DNA of 64,000 nucleotides from JAGVSR01 sp963825555 (GCA_963825555.1 CAWGTZ010000021.1:1-64000), one strand, 5' to 3'. Counted from the first letter of the stretch, positions 1 through 9,187 are shown. The notes: generated from the letters alone by a model not told the origin. Translations and numbers: made by a program.

Positions 1-24
1 TGCAAGGTAAGCTGAAAGCGGGCC

Positions 25-249
25 ATGACCACTGACCAGACACCTAGCGATGAACGAAGAGAAGAGTCGCTATGCTTCATGCTCGCTCAGCTTCGAGACG
101 ATCTCGCTGAACTCATTGACGGGCTAGAGTCCAGATCACTCCCCTATGATGTCGTGGTCGCCGGCGCTCGAACACAGCTTCAATGGGTGCTGAATGAACT
201 TAACCCGCAAAGTCCTCGTCATGCGGCACAGCGGAAATCTGATAAGTAA
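25..249 (+). CDS. Small hypothetical protein, 74 aa
   Basis: This short ORF has an ATG start and a fairly normal composition: a polar N-terminus, then a helical stretch rich in Leu, Asp and Glu (about residues 17-35). I do not recognise a family. There is only a weak purine-rich ribosome binding site (GAAAGCGG) before the ATG. It converges on the Mrr remnant and sits in an island of broken genes, so it may itself be a leftover. No signal peptide or membrane segment is visible. Confidence 0.4.
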   Translation: MTTDQTPSDERREESLCFMLAQLRDDLAELIDGLESRSLPYDVVVAGARTQLQWVLNELNPQSPRHAAQRKSDK

Positions 250-264
250 CTTCCGCTGGGTCAG

Positions 265-531
265 CTAGCTTTTTGGTGTCAGGAAGTAGATTGGCGTGAG
301 CGGAAGACGTTCACGAGCTTGATCGTCGAGCTTCGGATAGAACTCAGTCCATAGGTTCATGAACCGCTCAAGGTCGATGAGCGTTATTTTTCTACGCTCT
401 TGCATCCGAGCTAATTCCTCAGCATCCCGTGTGAATCCGCCTATCGATACGAACAACCCAGCATCATCTTCGTTCACCAGGGCTATGAACGAGCGCACGC
501 CGTCGCCGTTTATCCGTTGCTGCTCTTCCGA
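265..531 (-). pseudogene. C-terminal remnant of an Mrr-type restriction endonuclease
   Basis: The minus-strand frame from just after a stop at 532-534 to 265 encodes about 88 residues. They read like the end of Mrr-family type IV restriction enzymes: a VGLF-like strand (here AGLFVSIGGFTRDA), then LIDLERFMNLW and a closing LPLTPIYFL. The catalytic core that should precede it (D-ExK motif) is absent and the upstream sequence is unrelated, so this is a truncated fragment. An internal GTG at 496-498 could start a 77-residue peptide, but a functional product is unlikely. It lies just downstream of the broken hsdM. Confidence 0.6.
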
Positions 532-644
532 TTAGTGGGCCAGCTAGCGTCCCAAAAACTCTCAACCAAGAAGGCAGCGCTAAAGGCGTTGGGGGGGAGG
601 AACTGAGCAACGCGGTTGTCCCTTTGTCTCATTAAATGCTCGAA

Positions 645-2175
645 TTAATGAGACCGGGCTTTTGTTGCCGACTTTTTTTGGTCGCTTATGATGGCACGTA
701 GCTCGGCGATGATTTCTTTGGGTGCTTGGTATTCGAACTCTTCGTGCTCAACCTCCTTGTAGCGATTGAGCGAAAGGTCATAGTTCGCAGCTACGATGTC
801 CGCCTTTGGAACCATGAAGCTTTGTTCGGTCCTTGCACGGCCAAGTTCATGGTATCGAGACTCCCAACGCGCAAGAACGTCAGGAAGATTGTTCTTGGCA
901 TAGTCCTCGTCGCTAAGTTCAACTTCCGGGGTTGGTCCTAACTTCTCAGGCGGTAGGAGTGGCGTTCGCTTGTCGTCTAACGAAAGACCATCGGCCTGCA
1001 TGTCGTAGAGCCAGACATGATCGGTACCTCCAACCCCGGTCTTTGTAAAAAGTAGTATCGCGGTTGAAACACCGGCATAGGGTCTGAAGACCCCCGACGG
1101 CATCTTGACCACACCATCGAGCTTGTGATCCTCGACAAGCATTTTGCGCATTTCTTTGTGCGCCTTGGAGGAGCCGAACAGCACACCATCCGGAACGATC
1201 ACAGCCGCTCGACCACCAGTCTTGAGCAAACGTAGGAAGAGAGCCAGAAACAGAAGCTCGGTCTTCTTGGTTTTCACGATCTGGAGAAGGTCTTTGGCGG
1301 TGGACTCTGTAATCAAGTGATCCGGCGAATGGAGGATTTGCTAGGATGAGAGAATATTTCCCGGCATCAGTTCCATGCTCCTCGGCAAGGCTGTCTCGGT
1401 AGCTGACATCGGGGTCTTCAACACCGTGCAGGGTCATGTTCATGGCACCAATGCGCAGCATCGTGGCGTCGAAGTCGTAGCCGTGAAACATCCCCGCATG
1501 AAAATGCTTCCGCTGTTTGTCGTTGCGGAACAGCGATGCGTGATGGTCTCGGAGGTATTCCCCGGCAGCAACGAGGAAGCCGCAGGTGCCAGATGCAGGA
1601 TCACAGATCACGTCGTCGGGGGTCGGCTTTACCAACTCGACCATGAGTTTGATGATGTGGCGTGGGGTTCGGAACTGACCATTCTGACCGGCACTGGCAA
1701 TCTTGCCCAACATGTACTCGTAGACATCGCCCTTGGTGTCCCGATCCTCCATCGGGATTTTGTCCAGCATTTCCACGGCACGAGCTAACAAGGCGGGGTT
1801 AGAGAAGCCAAGCCGTGCATCCCGCATATGACGGCCATAGCTCGACCCCTGTTCGCCAAGAGTGCGTAGGAAGGGGAAGACATGTTCGTCGACTACCTGC
1901 ATCATCTCGCGTGGTTCAAAATTCTTGAAGCGCGACCAGCGCAGATCGGCGTAGGAGCGTCCTTTGCCGTCTTTTCCGTCGGGAAAAATGCGTCGCTCCA
2001 TGGGGATGCCAAGAGCCTGGGCCTTGCTCTTTTCAAGAGTATGGAGGTCGTCGAGCCGTTTGATAAACAGAAGGTAGGTAATTTGCTCGATGACCGAGAG
2101 CGGGTTCGACACGCCGCCCGACCAGAAGGCGTTCCAAATTTGATCTATTTGATTGCGGATGTCGCCCGTCAGCAT
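645..2175 (-). pseudogene. hsdM: Type I restriction-modification DNA methyltransferase subunit HsdM, frameshifted
   Basis: HsdM transfers a methyl group to adenine as part of a type I HsdRMS complex. The first frame (2175 down to about 1309) carries the HsdM N-terminal helical domain, the AdoMet-binding motif DPASGTCGF (residues 192-200) and the catalytic NPPF (280-283). After Y289 the reading continues in another frame, 1307 down to 645 (STAKDLL, then GGRAAVIVPDGVLF). One extra base at about 1308, in TAC-A-GAG on the coding strand, explains the break. Removing it gives a 509-residue protein, a normal length. No hsdS or hsdR flanks it. A sequencing error at 1308 is the alternative to a true pseudogene. 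Confidence 0.85.
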
Positions 2176-2708
2176 TGCTCCCCCTTGCCGTATTTTGCTG
2201 AGTCATTCGCCACAACTCTTTCGAAGCGAACCACAGAGTCCCGGCTTCATGATCGCCATGTATCCCCCTATGCCCAACTCGCACGACAGTAATCTCAGCG
2301 GGCCGGGCATCAAAGCAAGGTGACCGTGCTATCCACGAGCGGAGTTGCAGGATTTTGAGGCATTCCTCGAGAACTGATGAGGGCCGCCGACGGCCCCCCG
2401 TAAGTTTGAAGAACTAACGGTTGAATAGAGCCAGCATGCAGTCGGCTATTTCTTGCCCAGATTGTCCTGCACCAGGGCGAGACCCGAGCCTCAGAAAGCG
2501 TCAAGGGGCGGTATGCCCGGCTTACCTTGCTGTGCCCAGCTAGGGGTAATAGGCCTGCCGCCCTAACGATCCCTGAGCGATAAGTGATCGCCCAAGCACG
2601 TCCGGTATCAGACAGGGCAAGCCGAAACAATTTGTGGGATGTTTTGTGGGGTAGCCTTCCCGTGAGAGGAAGAAAGCCGTTTGAAATCAATAAGTTGTAT
2701 CTATGCGA

Positions 2709-2722
2709 TGGCGGAGAGGGAG
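2709..2722 (-). other. Motif resembling a tRNA-Ser/Leu 3' end (possible att remnant)
   Basis: Read on the minus strand the motif is CTCCCTCTCCGCCA. This resembles the acceptor-arm end plus CCA of serine or leucine tRNAs, but no tRNA body is attached. Integrative elements that target tRNA genes leave such partial copies at their far end. The assignment is an inference from a 14-base match; the partner tRNA is not in the window. Confidence 0.3.
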
Positions 2723-2968
2723 TCGCCCAGATAAGTGTTAACACACTATTTTATCGCTATATTTTATATCGTATTGAATCTAGCCCTAGCGACAACCCTA
2801 GCTGACCGCGGTCTTCAAGCTCGGTATCGGATCGGGGGAGCAGGCCAGGGGTGGGTGCTGTGTATTTCGATGCACCGGCCCCGATATTCGATCTCCCTGA
2901 ACACGAAGGATGCCCGTATTGGTAGCCAATCACGCTGAGTAAGCCGTGACATAGACGACCCTTTTGAC

Positions 2969-3095
2969 CCATCTCGGTTGTTTGGCTGCTCAGTCCGTGC
3001 GTCCGCTCGTGAGGGCTTAGCTGTCAGACAGGCGCGTGAGTTCCGCTGCTAGGGGTAGAGCTGCCGTCAGTCGGACGTCGCTCGGACGGTCGATC
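2969..3095. repeat. Diverged 127-bp dispersed repeat, copy A
   Basis: This aligns without gaps to 6407-6533, and I count about 109 identical positions of 127. Copy B begins directly at the right end of the IS1182-type element. Read on the minus strand, copy B has an open frame (AALPLAAEVTRLFG...), while copy A is interrupted by a TAA in the same frame. The repeat may therefore be a relic of a coding sequence rather than an insertion-sequence end. Confidence 0.6.
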
Positions 3096-3572
3096 TTGAC
3101 CCAATTCAGACATCGCGGGCCGCTGCCGACAGAACTCTGAAGCAGTCAAATGACATTCAACCAAAAGGCACGAACGCTCACAAAGCTCAAACGCTCAGCT
3201 GTCCCGAAGAGGCCTGATGACGGACGCTTAACGGTCTCCTCCGCACTCTGCGGAGCCTGCTTGTTGCGCTGTCTCATCGTGTCCCTCCTCGAGGCTACGA
3301 TGAGCCGGAACCTATCTCTTACGCAATCAGCTCAATCTGTCCGGTAGGTCCTGACGGGGAACAGTCGGAAAACGGTGGCTGCTTGGCTACCTTCGCCAGT
3401 GGAGAGGCCGTTCTCGCCCAGGGCGCCAACAAGGGATATGGCTGGATCGCAGTGGACCGGGGCAAGGTGACGGCAATCGATGACCGATTTCCTGAATCTG
3501 AGCGCGGGTTGCTGGTGCGTGGTGGGGTCAGTAACAATCTTGGCCCGAAGTTCGCATTGAGGATCATCGCCT

Positions 3573-3599
3573 CCCTTTCGGCCTAAGTCGCCGAAAGGG
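3573..3599. terminator. 10-bp hairpin
   Basis: CCCTTTCGGC (3573-3582) pairs perfectly with GCCGAAAGGG (3590-3599) around a 7-base loop. No long T-run follows on either strand. It could end a transcript from either side, but no confident gene flanks it closely. Confidence 0.35.
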
Positions 3600-3731
3600 C
3601 CTACCACGCCAAGCAACTCCGGAGGGGCGTGCAGCGGCGGATGATAATAAATTTCACAATTTTGGTCAGGCAGACTTTTTCCCCTCCGGCCTGGTTCTTT
3701 GCGGCTCAAGCTCCTCGTCCTACACCGAAAC

Positions 3732-4463
3732 TCACTCCGAGGTGAGAGTCATCAAGATGTCGGCGTACCATGCGCAATTCAGTCCAAGCGCTTCGTCGAG
3801 TACGAGGTCACGCGTCCCTACATCCAGTCGGGCCGAATGAACGCCAAGGAGCATCCAAGCGAGATCATTCTCTGTTGAGTCTTCCGCAGGCATGCGCATC
3901 ACCACCGGCGCACCGCTTGTGCCGCGGTGCGTGCGGGCGTCGGTGAGAAAGTACCCTTTTCCCTGAAACCGAAGGCCATAAGACGAGGCGATCACCGCCT
4001 GGCGAACAACCGGCATGTGGTGCAGTGTATCGTGGAATCCGAGTGGAAAGCCGACCACCAGGAGTGATGTGCCCACCTCAACTTGATAATCTGGATCAAG
4101 GAGGTTCTTCGGCGTAAAGGCGCGGTAGAGGCAGGTGGGTGGCAGAGCCGCGCGGTCGATCTCGATCACGGCGACGTCGATACCGCCAGCGGCGTCTAGG
4201 CCCTGGCGCCAGATGCTCTTGCCGTCGCGATAGAGGAGGATCGAGAAGCCGATAGATTTCGAGAGGTTGTCTGAGTCTGTGTGGAGCTCGATCTCGATGC
4301 GATTTGGAAAATGATTGCTGGGCTCGTCGATTACCACATGGCAACTCGTGACCAGGAACAAGCGCTTGCTCCGCTCGAAGAAAAATCCACTCGCGTTGGT
4401 GAGTGGCCGCTGGTGTTCGAACGTGAGAACGCGTACTGCAGTGAGCAGGATGGGCTCGATCAT
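3732..4463 (-). CDS. Trypsin-like serine peptidase (S1 fold), 243 aa
   Basis: The protein has the layout of a small S1 trypsin-like peptidase. His42 lies in VTSCHVV, Asp96 in GIDVAV and Ser183 in THRGTSGAP, the counterpart of GNSGGP, so a complete catalytic triad is visible. No signal peptide or PDZ domain is present, which suggests a cytoplasmic protein, unlike DegP/HtrA. Related stand-alone peptidases often occur in defence or mobile islands, and this one sits between restriction remnants and an insertion sequence. Its substrate cannot be inferred. Confidence 0.7.
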   Translation of the reverse strand: MIEPILLTAVRVLTFEHQRPLTNASGFFFERSKRLFLVTSCHVVIDEPSNHFPNRIEIELHTDSDNLSKSIGFSILLYRDGKSIWRQGLDAAGGIDVAVIEIDRAALPPTCLYRAFTPKNLLDPDYQVEVGTSLLVVGFPLGFHDTLHHMPVVRQAVIASSYGLRFQGKGYFLTDARTHRGTSGAPVVMRMPAEDSTENDLAWMLLGVHSARLDVGTRDLVLDEALGLNCAWYADILMTLTSE

Positions 4464-4791
4464 GGTCTTTCCAATTCGTGACGCACTGCCGTGAGGCGCT
4501 AACTCTTAGACATCATAGCATGCGCCAAGGGAATGCCCGGCGACGGGTGGCGCACGCGAGAATCACCGGACATAAGGCCATTTAGAAGTAGCTAGACGTC
4601 GCGATTATCGACCATGTGCGCAAATCGGGAGCGGAGTTCGCATTCCCTTCTCAGACGACCTACTCGGCACAGGATACCATTGCGAAGACCTCTGTCCGAT
4701 CGCGAATATAGGTGCGAGCAAAAGAATCTAGCCGATCCGGCCGCCGTGGCTCGTATTTGTAGTTACGCCCTTGGGGTTTTCTGCTTTTGGT
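4464..4791. other. Intergenic region left of the IS1182-type element
   Basis: This region separates the peptidase gene, which is transcribed leftwards, from the insertion sequence. I see no credible gene. The promoter of the peptidase should lie near 4464-4520, but I cannot pick out clear boxes. Confidence 0.5.
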
Positions 4792-4812
4792 CGATTTTGT
4801 TGCAGAAGTCGG
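4792..4812 (+). repeat. Left terminal inverted repeat of the IS1182-type element
   Basis: These 21 bp are perfectly complementary to 6384-6404. Confidence 0.85.
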
Positions 4813-4940
4813 CCCCATGGACCGGTTCCAGCGGCTGCCGACTTTTCAGAAACTGGGTGCGCTGCCTCTTGCCGCTTGCCCGGCACGGACAGCGGCGAGG
4901 CATTGGCACCGACGTTTGACGCAACCAACGCAACAACACA

Positions 4941-6323
4941 CTACGCAACGCATGGGGCTGTCGTGTCCGGCGGATGGAAGGTCAGTCTTGCGAGACGACG
5001 CAGGTTTTGTGCGATGGCGGCCAGCGTGAACTCGAACTGGGCGCCTGCCGGCCCTCTCAGTCTCAGCCGCCCCATCCGAAGAATGCGCTTGAGATGCGCG
5101 AAGAGCATTTCGACCTTCTTGCGATCCCGGCGGGTCTGCTCATAGGCCGCAGTCTTGGCAACGGCGCGGGCGACATCGCGTGCTGCCTCGTGAATGTGCC
5201 GTGTAATCTTGCGGCAGGGCGTCTTCGGGCAGCATCTGGACTTGAGCAGGCACGAGCGGCAATCGGCGACCCGCGAGAAGTAGGAGATCATGTCGTCGCC
5301 ACGTGATCCGCGTGCCCCGCTCGAGCGCGGCAGGATCTTGCCGTTGAGGCAAATGTAGCAATCGTGCGCCTCGTCGTAGATGAAGTCCTCGCGACTGAAT
5401 GTGCCATCGTCGCGCCTCGACTTGTCGATCACCGGAACATGTGGTGCGATGTTCTTCTTATCGACCAGGAAATGGAGGTTGGCTGCCGAGCCGTAGGCCG
5501 TGTCGGCAACAAGCCAATCGGGCTTGAGGCCGAAAGTCTCTTCCGTCCGCTCGATCATTGTCTGTGATGTACCCACTTCGGCCTGCCGTATCGCTCGCGA
5601 CGCCTCGACATCCATGATGATCCCGAACTTGACATCGATGAGATAGTTGTCGGCATAGGCGAAAAAGGCTGCGTTACGCAGCGCGCCAGTCCACTGCGCC
5701 GCGGGATCGGCAGGCGCGACGAACTTTGGCACCACATCGGTCGCTGCACCCCAGGCGGGATCGTCGAGATTAGCGAGATAGTCCTGAACGGCGCGCTTGG
5801 CAGTGGCCGGAGCGATATCGTGGCTCCACTCATCGCCTGGCGTCGAGCGGCACTTGTTGGCATCCGCCCCGATCAGGCTCGCGTCGACGGCAAAGCCACT
5901 CCCACCGACGAGACCCGCCTTAATGCAGCTTGCGACCACACGCTCGAAGACGTCACGAAAGACATCATGATCACGAAAACGCTCATTGCGCGCGCGTGTG
6001 AAGGCGGAGTGATCAGGGATCTTGTCTTCGATACCGAGACCGCAGAACCAGCGATAGGCGAGGTTCACCTGGACTTCCCGGCAGAGCGCGCGCTCGGAGC
6101 GGACCGCGAACACATAATCCAGGATGAGCATCCGGATTATCAGCTCCGGATCGATCGAAGGACGACCGGTGTGGGAGTAGTGCGGGGCCAACTCGGTGTG
6201 CACCCAGGACAGGTCAAGAACCGCCGCGATCCGCCGTGCCAGATGATCGCTCGGGACGGCCGCGTCGAGGTCAAACGCATAAAACAGCTGCCCCTGCTCA
6301 CTCTTGCGTCGCCCCATCATCAA
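4941..6323 (-). CDS. IS1182 family DDE transposase, 460 aa
   Basis: The transposase cuts and joins the element's ends through a DDE active site. The sequence shows an N-terminal DUF772-like domain (SIDPELIIRMLILDYVFA, about 56-73, and the DHSAFTRARNERF region, 104-116). Candidate catalytic residues are D147 (AVDASLIGAD), D274 (VADTAYGS) and E404 (KKVEMLFAHLK). A Cys-rich segment (about 354-369) is typical of the family. At 460 residues it appears full length, and with intact inverted repeats the element could be active. Start codons Met1-Met3 are in tandem, so the exact start is ambiguous by two codons. Confidence 0.9.
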   Translation of the reverse strand: MMMGRRKSEQGQLFYAFDLDAAVPSDHLARRIAAVLDLSWVHTELAPHYSHTGRPSIDPELIIRMLILDYVFAVRSERALCREVQVNLAYRWFCGLGIEDKIPDHSAFTRARNERFRDHDVFRDVFERVVASCIKAGLVGGSGFAVDASLIGADANKCRSTPGDEWSHDIAPATAKRAVQDYLANLDDPAWGAATDVVPKFVAPADPAAQWTGALRNAAFFAYADNYLIDVKFGIIMDVEASRAIRQAEVGTSQTMIERTEETFGLKPDWLVADTAYGSAANLHFLVDKKNIAPHVPVIDKSRRDDGTFSREDFIYDEAHDCYICLNGKILPRSSGARGSRGDDMISYFSRVADCRSCLLKSRCCPKTPCRKITRHIHEAARDVARAVAKTAAYEQTRRDRKKVEMLFAHLKRILRMGRLRLRGPAGAQFEFTLAAIAQNLRRLARLTFHPPDTTAPCVA

Positions 6324-6383
6324 AAAGCTCCGTCGATGCCAGCCTTACATCGATGGAATCACGCTTCGCCCGGCGCCTCAATC

Positions 6384-6404
6384 CCGACTTCTGCAACAAA
6401 ATCG
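6384..6404 (-). repeat. Right terminal inverted repeat of the IS1182-type element
   Basis: These 21 bp are perfectly complementary to 4792-4812. Confidence 0.85.
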
Positions 6405-6406
6405 GA

Positions 6407-6533
6407 CCATCTCGGTCGTTTGGCTGTGCAGTCCGTTCGTCCGCTCGTGAGGGCTAAGCTGCCAAACAAGCGCGTGACTTCTGCTGCTAGGGGTAGAGCT
6501 GCCTTCACGCAGACATGGCTCGGAAGGTCGAAC
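6407..6533. repeat. Diverged 127-bp dispersed repeat, copy B
   Basis: This matches 2969-3095 without gaps at roughly 86 percent identity by eye. It starts two bases outside the right inverted repeat of the IS1182-type element. The minus-strand frame is open through the repeat and into the insertion sequence end. Confidence 0.6.
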
Positions 6534-6891
6534 CTGTGAAGGGTTTCGGATGACGGCCAGGTGATGGCGTGGCCATGAGCGTGGAGGCCGTCGTCGGAAA
6601 GCCTCCAGGGAAGGAACCTGCGAGCAATTGATCGCCGGCGGCGCCGCGATTGCTATGGGGATTTCGAGATTGTCCGCCTCGGCGGTATAGGGCGGTGACC
6701 CGATCCGAGCCTCCAAGCGCCCGTTGGGGACAAGGAATGATGAAATGCGTACGGGTGGCTCAAGCTGGTTGCGGCCGTCGGTTGCTGGTGCTGAGGAAGC
6801 GTCTGACATTGACCGGGACAAACGCGACCACGGCCGGGCTGGGGCCAGCGCCACCGACGACGTGAGCAGGAGCAGCAGGCCGTCACCGGGC

Positions 6892-8106
6892 TCATGATGT
6901 ATCGATCCTAACGATGTTCGGTGTGACCCGGTGGCGCGGTTCGCAGCCGGCCTCGAAGACCTCGATAATGCGCATGCGTCCCCCGCAACAAGGGCATGGC
7001 GCAGGCAGAACATCGGCCGTATCGGAGGCGTTGGCTGCGTCCGGATCTGGCGGGGATGCCGGCACGACGTCCAGCAGCTCACGCATCCTGGCGAGGTTCT
7101 CCGCCTTCACGCCGCCGGCGAGGAGGCCGTAGTGGCGGATGCGATGGAACCCCTTGGGCAGCACGTGCAGCAGGAAGCGGCGGATGAACTCGCTGTTATC
7201 GAGCGTCATGGTCTTGTACCGGTCGGGCGCCTCGATGCGGTAGTCCTTGACCTTGAAGGTGACGCTCCTCTCGTCCGCCGAGATGAGACGCCGGTTCGAG
7301 ATGGCGACGCGGTGGGTGTAGCGAGACAGATAGGCGAGCACGGCCCTGGGCCCCGCGAAGGGGCGCTTGGCGTAGACGAACCAGCGGGTCTTGCACAACG
7401 GGGGCAGGAAGGCCTTGAACGCATCGCGATCGGCGAGGCCCGCTTGCTCGCCGTGGAACCTCAGCCTCCCTGCCTCATGGACGTCGATTAGCTTCTCGAT
7501 CATCAATCTCCGGAACAGCTTGGAGAGCACCAGAACGGGCAGGAAGAAGCCGGGCTTGCGCGCGATCCAGCTCTTGCCGTCGAGTGCGATGCCGCCGCCG
7601 GGGACGATCATGTGCACGTGCGGATGATGCGTCATGGCGCTTCCCCAGGTGTGGAGCACCGAGGTGATCGCGATCCGCGCACCCAGATGCTTGGGATCGG
7701 CGGCGATGGTGGTGAGCGTCTCGGCCGAGGCCTTGAACAGGAGGTCATAAACGACGGCCTTGTTCTGGTGGGCGACATCCCCGATCGGGGCCGGCAGCGT
7801 GAACACGATGTGGAAGTAGGGCACGGGGAGAAGCTCGGCCTCGCGCTCCTCCATCCACTCCCGGGCCGCGGCCCCCTGGCACTTCGGGCAGTGGCGGTTG
7901 CGGCAGGAGTTGTAGGCGATCGTCGTGTGCCCGCAGGCGTCGTTCTCGCAGCGCGCGACGTGACCTCCGAGGGCAACCGTGCGGCAGCTCTCGACGGCGC
8001 TCATCACCTTCAGTTGCCCAAGGCTGACGTGGCCGCGGTTGGCATCACGCCATGCGGGACCGTGGTCGCGGAAGATGTCCGCGACCTCCAGCACTGGACG
8101 GGCCAT
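6892..8106 (-). CDS. IS91 family transposase (HUH, Y2), 404 aa
   Basis: This rolling-circle transposase nicks one strand with a tyrosine pair. An N-terminal zinc-binding region has Cys53, Cys58, Cys68, Cys73 and Cys76 (SCRNRHCPKC). The metal-binding HUH motif is HVH at 163-165, and the two candidate catalytic tyrosines are Y259 and Y263 in YLSRY. The length is typical for the family and no internal stop is seen, so it may be functional. The gene follows the recombinase at 8116-9081 and is probably co-transcribed with it. Confidence 0.9.
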   Translation of the reverse strand: MARPVLEVADIFRDHGPAWRDANRGHVSLGQLKVMSAVESCRTVALGGHVARCENDACGHTTIAYNSCRNRHCPKCQGAAAREWMEEREAELLPVPYFHIVFTLPAPIGDVAHQNKAVVYDLLFKASAETLTTIAADPKHLGARIAITSVLHTWGSAMTHHPHVHMIVPGGGIALDGKSWIARKPGFFLPVLVLSKLFRRLMIEKLIDVHEAGRLRFHGEQAGLADRDAFKAFLPPLCKTRWFVYAKRPFAGPRAVLAYLSRYTHRVAISNRRLISADERSVTFKVKDYRIEAPDRYKTMTLDNSEFIRRFLLHVLPKGFHRIRHYGLLAGGVKAENLARMRELLDVVPASPPDPDAANASDTADVLPAPCPCCGGRMRIIEVFEAGCEPRHRVTPNIVRIDTS

Positions 8107-8115
8107 CGCCGCCGG

Positions 8116-9081
8116 CTATCTCGGTGGCGCCTCCGTAGGCGACCTCAGGCGATCGAGCGGACTCGCAACAGTGCGCAGCAGGTTGGTGGCGACGTGGGCG
8201 TAGCGCGCCGTCGTGTCGAGCTTCGCATGTCCGAGCAGAACCTGGATCACGCGCACGTCGGTGTGGCTCTCCAGCAGATGCGTGGCGAAGGAGTGCCGCA
8301 GCGTATGCGGCGACACCCAGGAGCCGAGCCCGGCGGCGCCAGCGGCCATGTGGCAGGCGCGGTTCAACTGGCGCACGGTCATCGGCTGCACGGGATCGCG
8401 GCCTGGGAACAGCCAGCCTTGCGGACGCGCCTGCAGCCACCAAGCTCTGAGCAGCTCCAACAGCTGCGGAGACAGCATCGCGTGCCGATCCTTACGCCCC
8501 TTGCCCATCTCGACGCGGATCAGCATGCGCTTGCTGTCGATATCGCCGACGCGCAGCATCACCACCTCGCCACCGCGAAGCCCGGCACCGTAGGCCACGC
8601 TGAGCGCGGCCTTGTACTTGAGACCGGGGCCCGGCGCCGCCTCGAGCAGGCGGGCGACATCATCGGGGGATAGGACGCGCGGCAGCTTCTTGGGATAGTG
8701 CGTGCGTGCCAGCTGATGGGCGAGTTCAGCCCGGCCGCAGGTGACAGTGAGGAAGAAGCGCAGCGCGGAAGCCTGGCTGTTCATCTTCGGCGGCTGCGCG
8801 CCGCGTGCGATCTCCTCGGCCTGAAATCGCCTCAGATCATCACTGGTAACCGTGTCGGGGGACCGGCCGATAAACTTCGCCAGCGTCTCGACGTGCTTGA
8901 TATAGTCGTGCTTGGTCTTGTCGCTAAAGTTGCGGTTCGTCATATCCTGCAACATGCGGCGGCGCAGATCGCTGACGGGCTTCTCGAAACGGGGTTCGGT
9001 CAGATCAAGACGGGGTAACGAGGCTTTGGAGCAAAGCCGATAGGGCGCATCATCGATCGAATATAACCGATTGCCGGCCAT
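8116..9081 (-). CDS. Tyrosine recombinase (phage-type integrase) of the IS91-type element
   Basis: This is a site-specific recombinase of the tyrosine family. It has a SAM-like N-terminal DNA-binding domain (about 50-130) and a catalytic domain with Arg169 (GAGLRGGE), His259 and Arg262 (SPHTLRHSFATH), His285 (LLGHAKLDTT) and the nucleophile Tyr294 (ARYAHV). The family is regularly found directly upstream of IS91-like transposases. The first 30 or so residues look unlike the family, so a start further in, for example near MLQDM (residue 43), is possible. Confidence 0.85.
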   Translation of the reverse strand: MAGNRLYSIDDAPYRLCSKASLPRLDLTEPRFEKPVSDLRRRMLQDMTNRNFSDKTKHDYIKHVETLAKFIGRSPDTVTSDDLRRFQAEEIARGAQPPKMNSQASALRFFLTVTCGRAELAHQLARTHYPKKLPRVLSPDDVARLLEAAPGPGLKYKAALSVAYGAGLRGGEVVMLRVGDIDSKRMLIRVEMGKGRKDRHAMLSPQLLELLRAWWLQARPQGWLFPGRDPVQPMTVRQLNRACHMAAGAAGLGSWVSPHTLRHSFATHLLESHTDVRVIQVLLGHAKLDTTARYAHVATNLLRTVASPLDRLRSPTEAPPR

Positions 9082-9187
9082 CCCGGGCCGACCTCGGTGG
9101 CGGCGGCCACCGGTCTCTTCATCATCGTGGCCTGTGGTGGGCTGCGGATCGCCTCAGGTCCCTGAGGGAGAACAGGTCGGCTGAAGC

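Larger units (their letters stand above)
2176..3731. other. Gene-poor stretch of about 1.5 kb
   Basis: I see no ORF here with a recognisable protein or convincing start. The longest frames (a minus-strand one at 2310-2744 and a plus-strand one running from 3221 to 3586 without an ATG) match no family I know. The stretch holds a tRNA-3'-end-like motif at 2709-2722, a GTGTTAACAC palindrome at 2735-2744, one copy of a diverged 127-bp repeat at 2969-3095, and a hairpin at 3573-3599. It looks like island debris. Confidence 0.6.
4792..6404 (-). mobile_element. Complete IS1182-type insertion sequence, about 1.6 kb
   Basis: The element is bounded by perfect 21-bp inverted repeats at 4792-4812 and 6384-6404 (outer ends CGATTTTGTTGC...). 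It contains one full-length DDE transposase gene on the minus strand. Its size and single ORF fit the IS1182 family. I could not find a clear target-site duplication. The right end directly abuts repeat copy B, so the element probably inserted at or beside that sequence. Confidence 0.85.
6540..9181 (-). mobile_element. IS91-type element with accessory tyrosine recombinase (ends approximate)
   Basis: A tyrosine recombinase gene followed by an IS91 transposase gene is a common element layout in rhizobia and relatives. The two genes are 9 bp apart on the minus strand. IS91 elements move by rolling-circle transposition and lack inverted repeats, so I cannot fix the ends. The left limit lies somewhere in 6534-6892, which has no gene of its own. 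The right limit is before the end of uup at 9188. A GAAC at 9168-9171 is a possible terminal target tetranucleotide. Confidence 0.6.

Noticed and set aside
2310..2744. 144-residue minus-strand ORF left of the repeat
   Set aside because: It has no recognisable motif and covers the tRNA-like motif, so a gene is not supported.
3221..3586. Open plus-strand frame with protein-like composition
   Set aside because: It has no ATG or GTG, only an inner TTG, and no recognised family, so I list it only as part of the gene-poor stretch.
4784..6412. Target-site duplication around the IS1182-type element
   Set aside because: The flanks GGTC and GGAC are not identical direct repeats and I could not define a duplication.
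7612..8673. 353-residue plus-strand ORF opposite the IS91 transposase and recombinase
   Set aside because: It is a shadow of two genes with intact catalytic motifs.
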